Shown: positions 48,073 through 59,038 of the stretch, in pieces | Layout of the letters: every line of letters starts with the position of its first letter | How positions within the stretch are numbered: the stretch's first letter is position 1 | Origin: Candidatus Wallbacteria bacterium | GTDB taxonomy: Bacteria; Muiribacteriota; UBA6191; JACPRK01 | Length of the DNA stretch: 64,000 bases | Reading direction: 5' to 3' | Assembly: GCA_016213845.1 (NCBI GenBank) | Contig: JACQZN010000031.1 | Location: 124,001-188,000 of the forward strand | Notes under the pieces: generated by a model | What the model was told of the DNA's origin: nothing | Databases searched by the model: none | What the model saw: only the letters and a program-made list of their open reading frames with translations | Program-made: the position numbers and the translations under genes

Positions 48073-49956
48073 ATGCTTCGCAGCGCCCGGCTGGCCGACG
48101 GCGCCTACTGGCGCGAACAGATCCGCTGCCAGGCTGCCTGCCCCGTTCACACCGACGCCCGCGGCTACGTCCGCGCGATCGCCGAAGGCGACTTCGAGCG
48201 CGCCTATCGCATCGCCAGGGGCCCGAATCCGCTCGCGTCCATCTGCGGCCGCGTCTGCGGCGCGCCGTGCGAGCAGAGCTGTCGCCGCGGCGACTACGAC
48301 CGGCCGGTCTCCATCCGCGCGCTGAAGCGCTTCGTCTGCGAGAAGTTCGGCCCGGAGGGCCGCCCCGAGGGCGGACGCGGGCTCCACGACTACCTGGCCG
48401 CCGCCGCCGTCCAGTTCGGCGATCGTCACTGCCAGGACCGCGAGGAGCTCCTTCCGATGCTGCAGGCGCTGGCCTCGGGGGACGTACCGAAGGTCTCCGG
48501 CAAGAGCGTGGGGATCATCGGCAGCGGGCCGGCCGGCCTGGCCGCCGCCCACGACCTGGCGCTCCTCGGCTTCGACGTCACGGTCTACGAGCTGGAGAGC
48601 TTCCTGGGCGGCATGCTGATGGTGGGCATCCCCGAGTACCGGCTCCCTCGCCGCGTCGTCCAGGCCGAGGTCGAGGTCATCACCTCCCTGGGAGTCAAAG
48701 GCGTCACCGGATGCACCGTGGGCAAGGACGTGAGCCTTCCCGAGCTCCGCGAGCGTCATGACGCCGTCGTCATCGCGGTCGGAATGAAGCAAAGCCGCCG
48801 AGCCCCGTGCCCTGGCGCTGACGCCGAGGGCGTGCTGGGTGGCGTGGAGTTCCTGAGAGACGTCTCGCTCGGCAAGGCCCCTGCACTGGGTTCGCGCATC
48901 GTCGTGATCGGCGGAGGCAACGTCGCCTACGACGTCGGCCGCACGGTGGTGCGGCAGACCAGTATCGACGCGGCGCGCACTGCCCGCCGCGCCAGCGGCG
49001 TGACACAGGTGCATCTCTGCTCGCTCGAGTCGCTGGAGGAGATGCCTGCCGACGACGTCGAGATCATGGAAGGCGACGAGGAGGGCATCCTGCGCAGGAA
49101 CAGCGTGGGGCCCAAGGAGATCCTCAAAGATTCCTCAGGCCGCGCGCGCGCAGTGGTGTTCCAGAAGTGCACGCGAGTCTTCGACGAGAACCGCCGGTTC
49201 GCCCCACTCTTCGACCCGACGGCGTTGACGGAGATCCCGTGCGATACCGTGCTGATCGCCATCGGCCAGACCTTCGACCTTTCGTTCGTCGACGCCGCGC
49301 GCGACGGCCTGCAGCTGCGCCCCAACGGCACGATCGTCTGCGACCCCGAGACCGGCCGCACCAGCGCTCGCGACCTCTACGTGGCCGGCGACCTCGCCTA
49401 CGGCCCCAAGCTCCTCATCCACGCCGTGGCCAGCGGCAAGGCCGTGGCCCGCGCCATCTACACCCAGGTGACCGGCCGGGTCATCGGCCACGACGCGCTC
49501 GAGCTCCACTTCCCCGTGCCCCGCTACGGCCGCGAAGAGGGGTACGAGAAGACGCCGCGCGTGGAGCTTCCGGCCACGCCGCCCGAAGAGCGCCTGCATG
49601 ACATGGCCGCCCTCGTGGAACGGTCCCTGGCCCAGGAGCTGGCGGTGCGGGAGGCAGGGCGCTGCCTGGACTGCGGGGTCAACACGATCTTCGACGGCGA
49701 GAGGTGCGTCCTCTGTGGCGGATGTGTCGACGTCTGCCCCGAGAAGTGCTTGCGCCTCACGCCGCTGGCCGAGCTCTCGGCGGGCCCCGAGGCCGATGCG
49801 GCCCTCCGCGACCCCGCGCTTGCCGGCGCCACCGCAATCCTCAAGGACGAGACCTGCTGCATCCGCTGCAGTCTGTGCGCCAACCGGTGCCCGGCGGATG
49901 TCATCACGATGGAACGGTTCCTCTACCGGGAGAGCCCTCGATGCCAGGAAGACTAG
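48073..49956 (+). CDS. GltD-like FAD/NAD(P)-binding oxidoreductase with C-terminal 2x[4Fe-4S] ferredoxin domain
   Basis: 627 residues from ATG 48073; the frame upstream crosses the promoter element. The N-terminal part has iron-sulphur cysteines of the GltD/DPD type (RCQAACPVH, then C58, C62, C66 and C70 in ICGRVCGAPCEQSC). The FAD dinucleotide fold is VGIIGSGPAGLAAAHDL, followed by LESFLGGMLMVGIPEYRLPR and a second fold RIVVIGGGNVAYDVGRTVV. The C-terminus has two [4Fe-4S] motifs, CVLCGGCVDVCP and CIRCSLCANRCP. No GltB partner is near, so glutamate synthase is unlikely. In this operon it probably moves electrons between a pyridine nucleotide and ferredoxin-type centres. It is the first gene of the cluster. 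Confidence 0.85.
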   Translation: MLRSARLADGAYWREQIRCQAACPVHTDARGYVRAIAEGDFERAYRIARGPNPLASICGRVCGAPCEQSCRRGDYDRPVSIRALKRFVCEKFGPEGRPEGGRGLHDYLAAAAVQFGDRHCQDREELLPMLQALASGDVPKVSGKSVGIIGSGPAGLAAAHDLALLGFDVTVYELESFLGGMLMVGIPEYRLPRRVVQAEVEVITSLGVKGVTGCTVGKDVSLPELRERHDAVVIAVGMKQSRRAPCPGADAEGVLGGVEFLRDVSLGKAPALGSRIVVIGGGNVAYDVGRTVVRQTSIDAARTARRASGVTQVHLCSLESLEEMPADDVEIMEGDEEGILRRNSVGPKEILKDSSGRARAVVFQKCTRVFDENRRFAPLFDPTALTEIPCDTVLIAIGQTFDLSFVDAARDGLQLRPNGTIVCDPETGRTSARDLYVAGDLAYGPKLLIHAVASGKAVARAIYTQVTGRVIGHDALELHFPVPRYGREEGYEKTPRVELPATPPEERLHDMAALVERSLAQELAVREAGRCLDCGVNTIFDGERCVLCGGCVDVCPEKCLRLTPLAELSAGPEADAALRDPALAGATAILKDETCCIRCSLCANRCPADVITMERFLYRESPRCQED

Positions 49957-50411
49957 AGCCAGAGCCCATTCCCCGACGCGACTTCCTCGGCCTCGCGGCC
50001 GTCTGGTCGGCAGTTGCGGCCTTCTTCGCCGCCGCCATCGGCTCCCTGCGGCTGCCGATGCCCGCTGTGTTCCCGGAATCCAACTCGAAGGTGAAGCTGG
50101 GTCCGCCGGACGCCTTCCGTCCCGGCACGCAGACCCACCTGCCGGAGCAGAAACTCTGGGTCGTGCACGACGAGGGCGGGCTCTACGCGCTCTCGACGGT
50201 CTGCACGCACCTGGGCTGCATCGCGGGCAAAGAGAAGAGCGGGGAGTTCCGGTGCCCCTGCCACGGCAGCGTCTTCTCCAAAGAGGGCAAGGTCCTCGGC
50301 GGCCCGGCCCCGAAGGCGCTGGGGCGGCTGGCGCTGAGCCTGGCGCCCGACGGACAGCTCGTCTGCGACACGATGACCGCCGTGGACCCGGCGACCCGCC
50401 TGAAGGTCTGA
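49941..50411 (+). CDS. Rieske [2Fe-2S] protein of a bc-type complex
   Basis: 156 residues from ATG 49941, overlapping the previous gene by 16 bases. A twin-arginine-like PRRDFLGLAAVWSAVAAFF signal/anchor is followed by the Rieske fold. The cluster ligands are C88 and H90 (CTHLGC) and C105 and H108 (CPCHGS), with C93 and C107 able to form the usual disulphide. It takes electrons from quinol at cytochrome b and passes them to a c-type cytochrome on the periplasmic side. The cytochrome b gene follows 16 bases later. Confidence 0.93.
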   Translation: MPGRLEPEPIPRRDFLGLAAVWSAVAAFFAAAIGSLRLPMPAVFPESNSKVKLGPPDAFRPGTQTHLPEQKLWVVHDEGGLYALSTVCTHLGCIAGKEKSGEFRCPCHGSVFSKEGKVLGGPAPKALGRLALSLAPDGQLVCDTMTAVDPATRLKV

Positions 50412-50427
50412 GCAGCGGAGGCAAAGG

Positions 50428-51999
50428 ATGACCCCACTCGACACCCAATCCGCTCCCGCTTCCGAGGCACCCAGGCCCGGCGGGATGTCGACGTTCCTGG
50501 CGAACCTGCTGGACGTCCCGCGGTCGCTCTACGACTCGATCGTGAGGCACGGTCCGCCGACCTCCGACCGGACCAAGTCGCAGACGGTCGTCAGCAACTT
50601 CTTCCTTCATGTGTTGCCGGCCCACATCCATGTCGACTCGCTCAAGTTCTGGGCGACCTGCGGACTGGGCATCGTGACGGGCGTGCTCTTCGGGCTGCTC
50701 TGCGTCACCGGCATCCTGCTGATGGTCTACTACAAGCCCTCGGTGGCAGAGGCCTACGACTCGGTGAAGGACATCGTGTTCGTGGTGCCGACGGGCCGCT
50801 TCATGAGGAACATCCACCGCTGGGCCGCTCACGCGATGGTGGCCTTCGTCATCCTCCACATGGCGCGCGTCTTCTACACCTCGGCCTACAAGGCGCCGCG
50901 CCAGTTCAACTGGCTGATCGGGATGGTGCTGTTCGTGCTCACGCTCGGCATGAGCTTCACGGGCTATCTGCTCCCGTGGGATCAGCTCGCCTACTGGGCC
51001 ATCACGATCGGCGCCAACATCGCCCAGTCGCCAAGGGAGTTGACGGATGCACTGGGTGTGACTTCCTGGCTGGACGTCGGAGGCATGCAGAAGGAGCTCC
51101 TGCTGGGGGCCCACTACGTCGGCCAGGAGGCGTTGATCCGCTTCTACGTGCTGCACGTGATGGTCCTGCCGCTGGCGACCTGCATCGTGCTCGGGGCCCA
51201 CATGTGGCGGGTCCGCAAGGATGGCGGCCTGGCGCGCCCCGAGAAGCCGGTGCCGGCGGTCCCACCGCCGGTCAGCGTCAAGGAGCTGCCCGCATCGACC
51301 AGGAGCTGGGGCTTGATGGCCGTGGTCAAGGGCCAGAGCCCGCACGTGGGGGCGGAGATGGAAGACACCGTTCCGGCCTACCCGGGCGCGCTCTACGCCA
51401 TCGCCGCGCTCTCGATGCTCACGGTGGCCGCCTCACTGGTGCTCGGCTATCTCTTCGACGCGCCGCTCAAGGAGCTGGCCGCCCCGACGGTGCCGGAGAA
51501 CCCCGCCAAGGCGCCCTGGTACTTCCTGGGGCTTCAGGAGCTGGTCAGCTACTCGGCCTTCATGGGCGGCGTCGGCATCCCGGGCATCGTCGTGTTGGGC
51601 CTGGGGCTGATCCCGTATCTGGACCGCGAACGCGAAGATGCGGGCGTCTGGTTCAGCGGCCGTCGCGGACGCACGGTCGCCGTCGCCAGCGCTCTCTTCG
51701 CCGTCGCGTGGACGGTTCTGCAGCTCTGGTTCACGGTGCGCTTCGGCTGGCTCCGCAACTGGTACCCGGAGATCCCGCAGCTGGCGATCACGATTCTGAA
51801 CCCGGGGACGGTCATCGTGGCCGTCTTTGCGCTCTGGTCGATCGCGACCGTGCAGTTGACCCGCTCGACCCGCCTGGGAGCCATTGCGCTCTTCACTTGC
51901 TTCCTCGTCTCGTTCGCGATCCTGACGTACTTCGCGACCGTGCACCGGGGACCGAACTGGGACTTCTACTGGTGGCCCAGCATGTGGCCTCGCCACTGA
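50428..51999 (+). CDS. Cytochrome b of a bc-type quinol oxidoreductase
   Basis: 523 residues. It is a full-length cytochrome b with the b6 and subunit IV parts in one chain. The two haem-b histidine pairs are H130/H144 (NIHRWAAHAMVAFVILHMAR) and H243/H258 (FYVLHVMVLP, VLGAHMWRVR). TGYLLPWDQLAYWA carries the Qo-site neighbourhood. The PEWY-like motif of the C-terminal half is not obvious; KAPWYFLGLQELV stands at that place and is the form common in Gram-positive-type and deep-branching bc complexes. A long linker (MAVVKGQSPHVGAEMEDTVP) joins the halves. It should form an inner-membrane quinol dehydrogenase with the Rieske protein and the following multihaem cytochrome. Confidence 0.92.
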   Translation: MTPLDTQSAPASEAPRPGGMSTFLANLLDVPRSLYDSIVRHGPPTSDRTKSQTVVSNFFLHVLPAHIHVDSLKFWATCGLGIVTGVLFGLLCVTGILLMVYYKPSVAEAYDSVKDIVFVVPTGRFMRNIHRWAAHAMVAFVILHMARVFYTSAYKAPRQFNWLIGMVLFVLTLGMSFTGYLLPWDQLAYWAITIGANIAQSPRELTDALGVTSWLDVGGMQKELLLGAHYVGQEALIRFYVLHVMVLPLATCIVLGAHMWRVRKDGGLARPEKPVPAVPPPVSVKELPASTRSWGLMAVVKGQSPHVGAEMEDTVPAYPGALYAIAALSMLTVAASLVLGYLFDAPLKELAAPTVPENPAKAPWYFLGLQELVSYSAFMGGVGIPGIVVLGLGLIPYLDREREDAGVWFSGRRGRTVAVASALFAVAWTVLQLWFTVRFGWLRNWYPEIPQLAITILNPGTVIVAVFALWSIATVQLTRSTRLGAIALFTCFLVSFAILTYFATVHRGPNWDFYWWPSMWPRH

Positions 52000-52006
52000 G
52001 ACGACC

Positions 52007-54781
<2,775 letters not shown>

Positions 54782-54884
54782 GGGGGATGGAACCCCGCAG
54801 CAGCGAAACGAGAAATCTCGAATCAACCAAGAACGTTTTCAGGCGGCGAGCGCGCCCCTAGACCCGGCACCTGGAGGTCGGACG

Positions 54885-57617
54885 ATGGCACGAGACAGAG
54901 GCCCTGTGGACTTCAACCGCAGAGAGTTCATGAAGATGGCGAGCGGCACCGGCGTCGCGTGCGCGGCCTGCGAGCTGATGCCCGCGGAGCTGGTCGCCGC
55001 GACCACGGAGGCGCCCGCCGAGACCCCGGCAGGGGTGCGGCTGCTGCAGGCTGCCTGCCCGTACTGCGGAGTCGGCTGCGGCACGCTCATCAAGGAGCAG
55101 GACGGCAAGGTCGTCGGGATGGTGCCCGACAAGAAGCACCCGACCAACAAGGGCATCCAGTGCATCAAGGGCTTGAACGCCCATGAGCCTATCTACCGCG
55201 ACCGCCTGACGAAGGTCCTCGTTCGCAAGGACATGAGCGACCCGCTGAACGGCCACGTCTCGGCCACGAAGGGCCGTTTCGACGACGACGTATTCCGGGA
55301 GGCGACCTACGAGGAGGCCGAGGAGCTGGTCGCCGAGAAGATCGCCGAGATCGTCAAGCAGAAGGGCAGCAACACCATCGGACTGAATGGCTCCGGCCAG
55401 TTGACGATGGAAGCGCAGTGGATCGAGAACCTCCTGATGAAGGGAGTCATCGGCTCCAACTCGATCGAGGCCAACGCGCGCATGTGCATGACGAGCGCCG
55501 CGACCGGCTACTTTCACAGCTACGGCTCCGACGCGCCGCCGACCAGCTACGAGGACATCGAGGAAGCCGACTTCATCACCTTCTGGGGACACAACGCCCG
55601 CGAAGCCCACCCGATCCTCTTCTGGCGCGTCGCGGACCACAAGAAGTCGAAAGATATTCCGACTCTGGTGAGCGACCCGAGGCGCACCGGCACGGTCATC
55701 GGCCTGGAAGCGATCAACCCGCGCACGAGCTACCACCTCCAGACGTTGAACGGAGACATCAGCTACCACAACGCCATCGCCCACGTCCTTCTCACCAAAC
55801 ACCCCGAGGCCTGTATGCCCGAGGAGTGGCTGGAGAAGAACACCAACGGTTGGAAGGAGTACGTCGAGGGCGTCAAGACGCGCTACTCGCCCCAGCAAGT
55901 CATCGAGCGCTTGAAGAAGCTCGATCGCGGCCGCGTCACCGTCGAGCAGATCGAGAAGATCGCAGAGCTCTGGGCGGCCGCGTCCATCAAGGGCCGCCAG
56001 CGCGGCAAGGGCGGCGTCCTCACCTTCTGGGGCATCGGCTACAACCAGATGCTCCACGGCCAGCACAACACCATCGGCCTCATCAACCTCCACCTGCTCA
56101 CAGGAAACGTCGGCCGCCCGGGCTGCGGAAGCCACTCCCAGACCGGACAACCCAACGCGATGAGCGAGCGGCTGATGGGCGGTCTGACCGGCCGCCTGCC
56201 GTTCAACCAGCCGCTCACCAACGACAAGTGGCGCGACCACATCGCCGACTGCTGGCGCGTCCCCAGAGACCGCATGCAGGCGACGAGCGTCATGCCCGTT
56301 CCCGGAATGGTCATGGGGATGATGGAGCGGGCGCTCAAGGGCGACCTGCTGGCGATGTTCTGGATCTACACCACCCACATCCACATGCCCGATCTCGACA
56401 CGCTGGTGCGCCCCGCGCTCACCCGCATGTTCGTGGTCGTCCAGGATATCTACCGCCACGCCCCGAACAACCTGTACGCCGACGTCATCTTCCCGGCCGC
56501 CACCTGGGGCGAGTGGACCGGAGGCACCTACATCCAGTCCGAGCGCCGGGCCTACGTCTGCGACGGCACCATCAACCCGCCGCCCAACTGCCGGCCCGAC
56601 ATGGACCTGGCGATCGACAAGGCCGTGTCGATCGGCAAGAAGCTCGGGCTCGACATGGCCAAGATCATCCCCTACCAGAAGACCATCAAGATGGGCAACG
56701 GGATCATGGCCTACGACCCGCAAGACATCTTCCGCGACATCATCCGGGCCAGCAAGGGCAGCGACGCCGACCTCTCGGGCCTCTTGGACGTCGAGAAGGA
56801 AGACGGCGTCAGCCCTTACGACCAGCTCCGCCGGCTGCGCGGCGTGCAGTGGCCCGCCCCGACGGCCGACATCGCCCGACAGGGCGGGACGCCCCGCCGC
56901 TACCTGGGCCAGGAGGGCTGGGCCGGCAAGCCCTACGGCACCTTCCGCCACCCCGACGGTAAGGCCAAGTTCAAGCTCTGCGAGCAGGACTACTCCCGCC
57001 TCGAGGAGATCACCGCCAAGCTGATGACCTACGGCCACCGCTCCAAGCCCGGCGCCGGCCCCTACCTGATCGACGAGCTGGCCGAGGCGACCGCGCAGAA
57101 GCGCAAGAACTTGCTCGAGCAGGCTCGCGACAACGCGCTCACGCCCGAGCTGCCCGACCTGGCCGTCTACGACGACCCGAAGCTCACCATCGACGACCAC
57201 AAGGCCAAGGACGTCTACCCGTTCTGGCTGTCGCTCGGCATCGTCTACGAGCACTTCCACTCCGCCAAGACGATCCGCGGCGCGACCACGCTGCGCCTGG
57301 TGCCCGAACAGTACATCGAGCTCAACGCCGACGACGCCAAGCGCTTCGGAATCGAAGACGGCCAGAAGGTCCGGATCGTGACGCGCCGCGGCAGCTACGA
57401 GGCCCGAGCCTCCGTGGGCGTCGACAGCCTGATACGCCCGGCCCGCACCGAGGTGCCCCCGGGGCTGATGTTCAGCCCGTGGAACCTGTCGGTCGCCGAC
57501 AGCGCCGACCCGACCAAGAACCGGTGGCTGGTCAACTCGGTCAGCCACCGGGCGTGGGACCCCGTCAGCGGACAGGCCGACTACAAGAAGCTGGCGGCCC
57601 GCATCGAGAAGGTGTGA
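54885..57617 (+). CDS. napA: NapA-type periplasmic molybdopterin nitrate-reductase-family catalytic subunit
   Basis: 910 residues from ATG 54885, with GGAGGT six bases upstream. A twin-arginine signal (NRREFMKMASGTGVACAAC) targets it to the periplasm. A [4Fe-4S] cluster is bound by C58, C61, C65 and C93 (CPYCGVGCG, GIQCIKG). The molybdenum ligand is C201 in NARMCMTSAATGYF, and TFWGHNAREAHPILFWRV is characteristic of Nap rather than Nar or selenocysteine formate dehydrogenases. The C-terminal molydopterin-binding domain closes with SHRAWDPVSG. E. coli NapA is 828 residues, so this is somewhat longer. No NapB, NapC or NapD is encoded beside it. Nitrate is the best substrate guess; another oxyanion is possible. 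Confidence 0.88.
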   Translation: MARDRGPVDFNRREFMKMASGTGVACAACELMPAELVAATTEAPAETPAGVRLLQAACPYCGVGCGTLIKEQDGKVVGMVPDKKHPTNKGIQCIKGLNAHEPIYRDRLTKVLVRKDMSDPLNGHVSATKGRFDDDVFREATYEEAEELVAEKIAEIVKQKGSNTIGLNGSGQLTMEAQWIENLLMKGVIGSNSIEANARMCMTSAATGYFHSYGSDAPPTSYEDIEEADFITFWGHNAREAHPILFWRVADHKKSKDIPTLVSDPRRTGTVIGLEAINPRTSYHLQTLNGDISYHNAIAHVLLTKHPEACMPEEWLEKNTNGWKEYVEGVKTRYSPQQVIERLKKLDRGRVTVEQIEKIAELWAAASIKGRQRGKGGVLTFWGIGYNQMLHGQHNTIGLINLHLLTGNVGRPGCGSHSQTGQPNAMSERLMGGLTGRLPFNQPLTNDKWRDHIADCWRVPRDRMQATSVMPVPGMVMGMMERALKGDLLAMFWIYTTHIHMPDLDTLVRPALTRMFVVVQDIYRHAPNNLYADVIFPAATWGEWTGGTYIQSERRAYVCDGTINPPPNCRPDMDLAIDKAVSIGKKLGLDMAKIIPYQKTIKMGNGIMAYDPQDIFRDIIRASKGSDADLSGLLDVEKEDGVSPYDQLRRLRGVQWPAPTADIARQGGTPRRYLGQEGWAGKPYGTFRHPDGKAKFKLCEQDYSRLEEITAKLMTYGHRSKPGAGPYLIDELAEATAQKRKNLLEQARDNALTPELPDLAVYDDPKLTIDDHKAKDVYPFWLSLGIVYEHFHSAKTIRGATTLRLVPEQYIELNADDAKRFGIEDGQKVRIVTRRGSYEARASVGVDSLIRPARTEVPPGLMFSPWNLSVADSADPTKNRWLVNSVSHRAWDPVSGQADYKKLAARIEKV

Positions 57618-57623
57618 GGACCG

Positions 57624-58340
57624 ATGGATGAAGGCGGCGGTCCTGAGGCGAGATTGCCGGGCTCAGGCCCGGCCACCGGCGAACCTGAGCCGTCGGGCTC
57701 TCTTCCGCCGGCCGCTTCAGGTCGCCGCGAGTTTCTGAAAAACGCCGTGGCCACCGTGGGCGCGGCTGCCGGTTGCGCGCTCCTCGGCGGCGCGGGCGCC
57801 GGGCCAGCCGCAGGGGCCACGACGGGAATCGTCCGACCGCCGGGGGCTCTCCCGGAGAGCGAGTTCCTGGCTCGGTGCATCCGCTGCCTCCGATGCGTGG
57901 AGGCATGTCCGAACCAGGCCATCCTGCCGCTCGACGCCTCGGCAGGAAAGGCGCGCGCTTCGACGCCGGCGATCCGCGCCCGCCGGCAGGCCTGCATGCT
58001 ATGCAACAAGCAGGAGGGCGACTGGCTGAAGTGCACCGAGGCTTGCCCGTCGGGTGCGCTCCAAAAAGTCCGCCGCGACGCCGACGAGATCCGCGAGAAG
58101 GTCACGATGGGCACCGCGGTGCTCGACACCTCGCTCTGCTACTCCTACATCGGCTGGACTTGCGGCGCCTGCTACCGGGCGTGCCCGTTCCCGCAGAAGG
58201 CGATGACGCTGGGGCTCTGGGAACGGCCGACGATCGTCTCGGAGGCCTGCGTCGGTTGCGGGCTCTGCGCCCGCGTCTGCATCCGATACCCGCAGGCGAT
58301 CCGGATTGTCCCTCGCGAGGAGGACCGATGGCGGGTCTGA
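57624..58340 (+). CDS. napG: NapG-like exported ferredoxin with four [4Fe-4S] clusters (first copy)
   Basis: 238 residues, six bases after napA. The twin-arginine signal is GRREFLKNAVATVGAAAGCA. Four cluster-binding segments follow: RCIRCLRCVEACP, QACMLCNKQ with CTEACPSG, TCGACYRACP and CVGCGLCARVC. The length and GIVRPPGALPESEF match NapG/MauM-type periplasmic ferredoxins that pass quinol electrons with NapH. It overlaps a second, similar gene by 13 bases, so they are a tandem pair. Direct contact with NapA is probable but unproven. Confidence 0.85.
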   Translation: MDEGGGPEARLPGSGPATGEPEPSGSLPPAASGRREFLKNAVATVGAAAGCALLGGAGAGPAAGATTGIVRPPGALPESEFLARCIRCLRCVEACPNQAILPLDASAGKARASTPAIRARRQACMLCNKQEGDWLKCTEACPSGALQKVRRDADEIREKVTMGTAVLDTSLCYSYIGWTCGACYRACPFPQKAMTLGLWERPTIVSEACVGCGLCARVCIRYPQAIRIVPREEDRWRV

Positions 58341-59038
58341 GCCGCAGGCGGCTTCTGGCCGGCGGTGCCCGCGTCGCCGGCGCCGGCGCGCTCCTGGGAC
58401 TTGCGCAGGAAGCGATGCGCCCGCGCGCTCCGGAGTACCCCGCGACCACCACGACGACGCGCGGCCGACCGGTCGTGCGGCCACCGGGCGCCCTCGAGGA
58501 CGGCGCTTTCCTCGCGGCCTGCATCCGTTGTTACCGCTGCCAGGACGCTTGCGAGCCCGGCGCCATCCAGTTCTTCGGAGAATCCTGGGGGCGACACCAG
58601 CACACGCCCTACGTCGACGCCAGCCTGCGCGCCTGCACGCTCTGCATGAAGTGCACTCAAGTTTGCCCCACGCCGGCCCTGGGCCGCCTGGAGCCGCGAG
58701 AGCGCGCCAAGGCGCGGATGGCGACTGTGGAGCTCCGCGAGGATCTCTGCCTATCGCACAAGGCCAAGCGCATCCGGGCCGAGCAGTCGGAGCTGCGCGC
58801 GGCCGGCCGCGCCGCGACGGAGGCCACAGCGGCCCTGGAACGGCGCGGGCCGTGCGGCGAGTGCTACATGGTCTGCCCGCTCAGGGAGCGCGCAATCGCA
58901 CTGGAGCCTGGTGCCTTCCTGGCACCCGTCGTCTTCGCCGAAAAGTGCGCCGGCTGCGGGCTCTGCGAGGAGATCTGCCGCGTCATCCTCCGCGGCGATC
59001 CCGCCATCCGAATCAAGCCAACCCGGGAGCTGGCATGA
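58328..59038 (+). CDS. NapG-like exported ferredoxin with four [4Fe-4S] clusters (second copy)
   Basis: 236 residues from ATG 58328, with GAGGAGG just upstream inside the end of the first copy. The signal reads SRRRLLAGGARVAGAGALLG (twin-arginine type). Cluster motifs are ACIRCYRCQDACEPG, CTLCMKCTQVCP, CGECYMVCP and CAGCGLCEEIC. RPPGALEDGAFLAACIRC parallels the first copy, so the two probably arose by duplication and then diverged. It overlaps the next gene by four bases (ATGA), which implies translational coupling. Confidence 0.85.
   Translation: MAGLSRRRLLAGGARVAGAGALLGLAQEAMRPRAPEYPATTTTTRGRPVVRPPGALEDGAFLAACIRCYRCQDACEPGAIQFFGESWGRHQHTPYVDASLRACTLCMKCTQVCPTPALGRLEPRERAKARMATVELREDLCLSHKAKRIRAEQSELRAAGRAATEATAALERRGPCGECYMVCPLRERAIALEPGAFLAPVVFAEKCAGCGLCEEICRVILRGDPAIRIKPTRELA

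Noticed and set aside
48073..49956. Identification as glutamate synthase small subunit
   Set aside because: There is no large subunit nearby and the protein carries an extra ferredoxin domain, in a respiratory operon.
54885..57617. Formate dehydrogenase assignment for the molybdopterin enzyme
   Set aside because: The Mo ligand is an ordinary Cys codon in NARMCMTSA and neighbouring residues are Nap-like; no FDH partner subunits are present.
57624..59038. Frameshift joining the two NapG-like genes
   Set aside because: Both have full signals, ribosome sites and four complete cluster motif sets, so they are separate genes.
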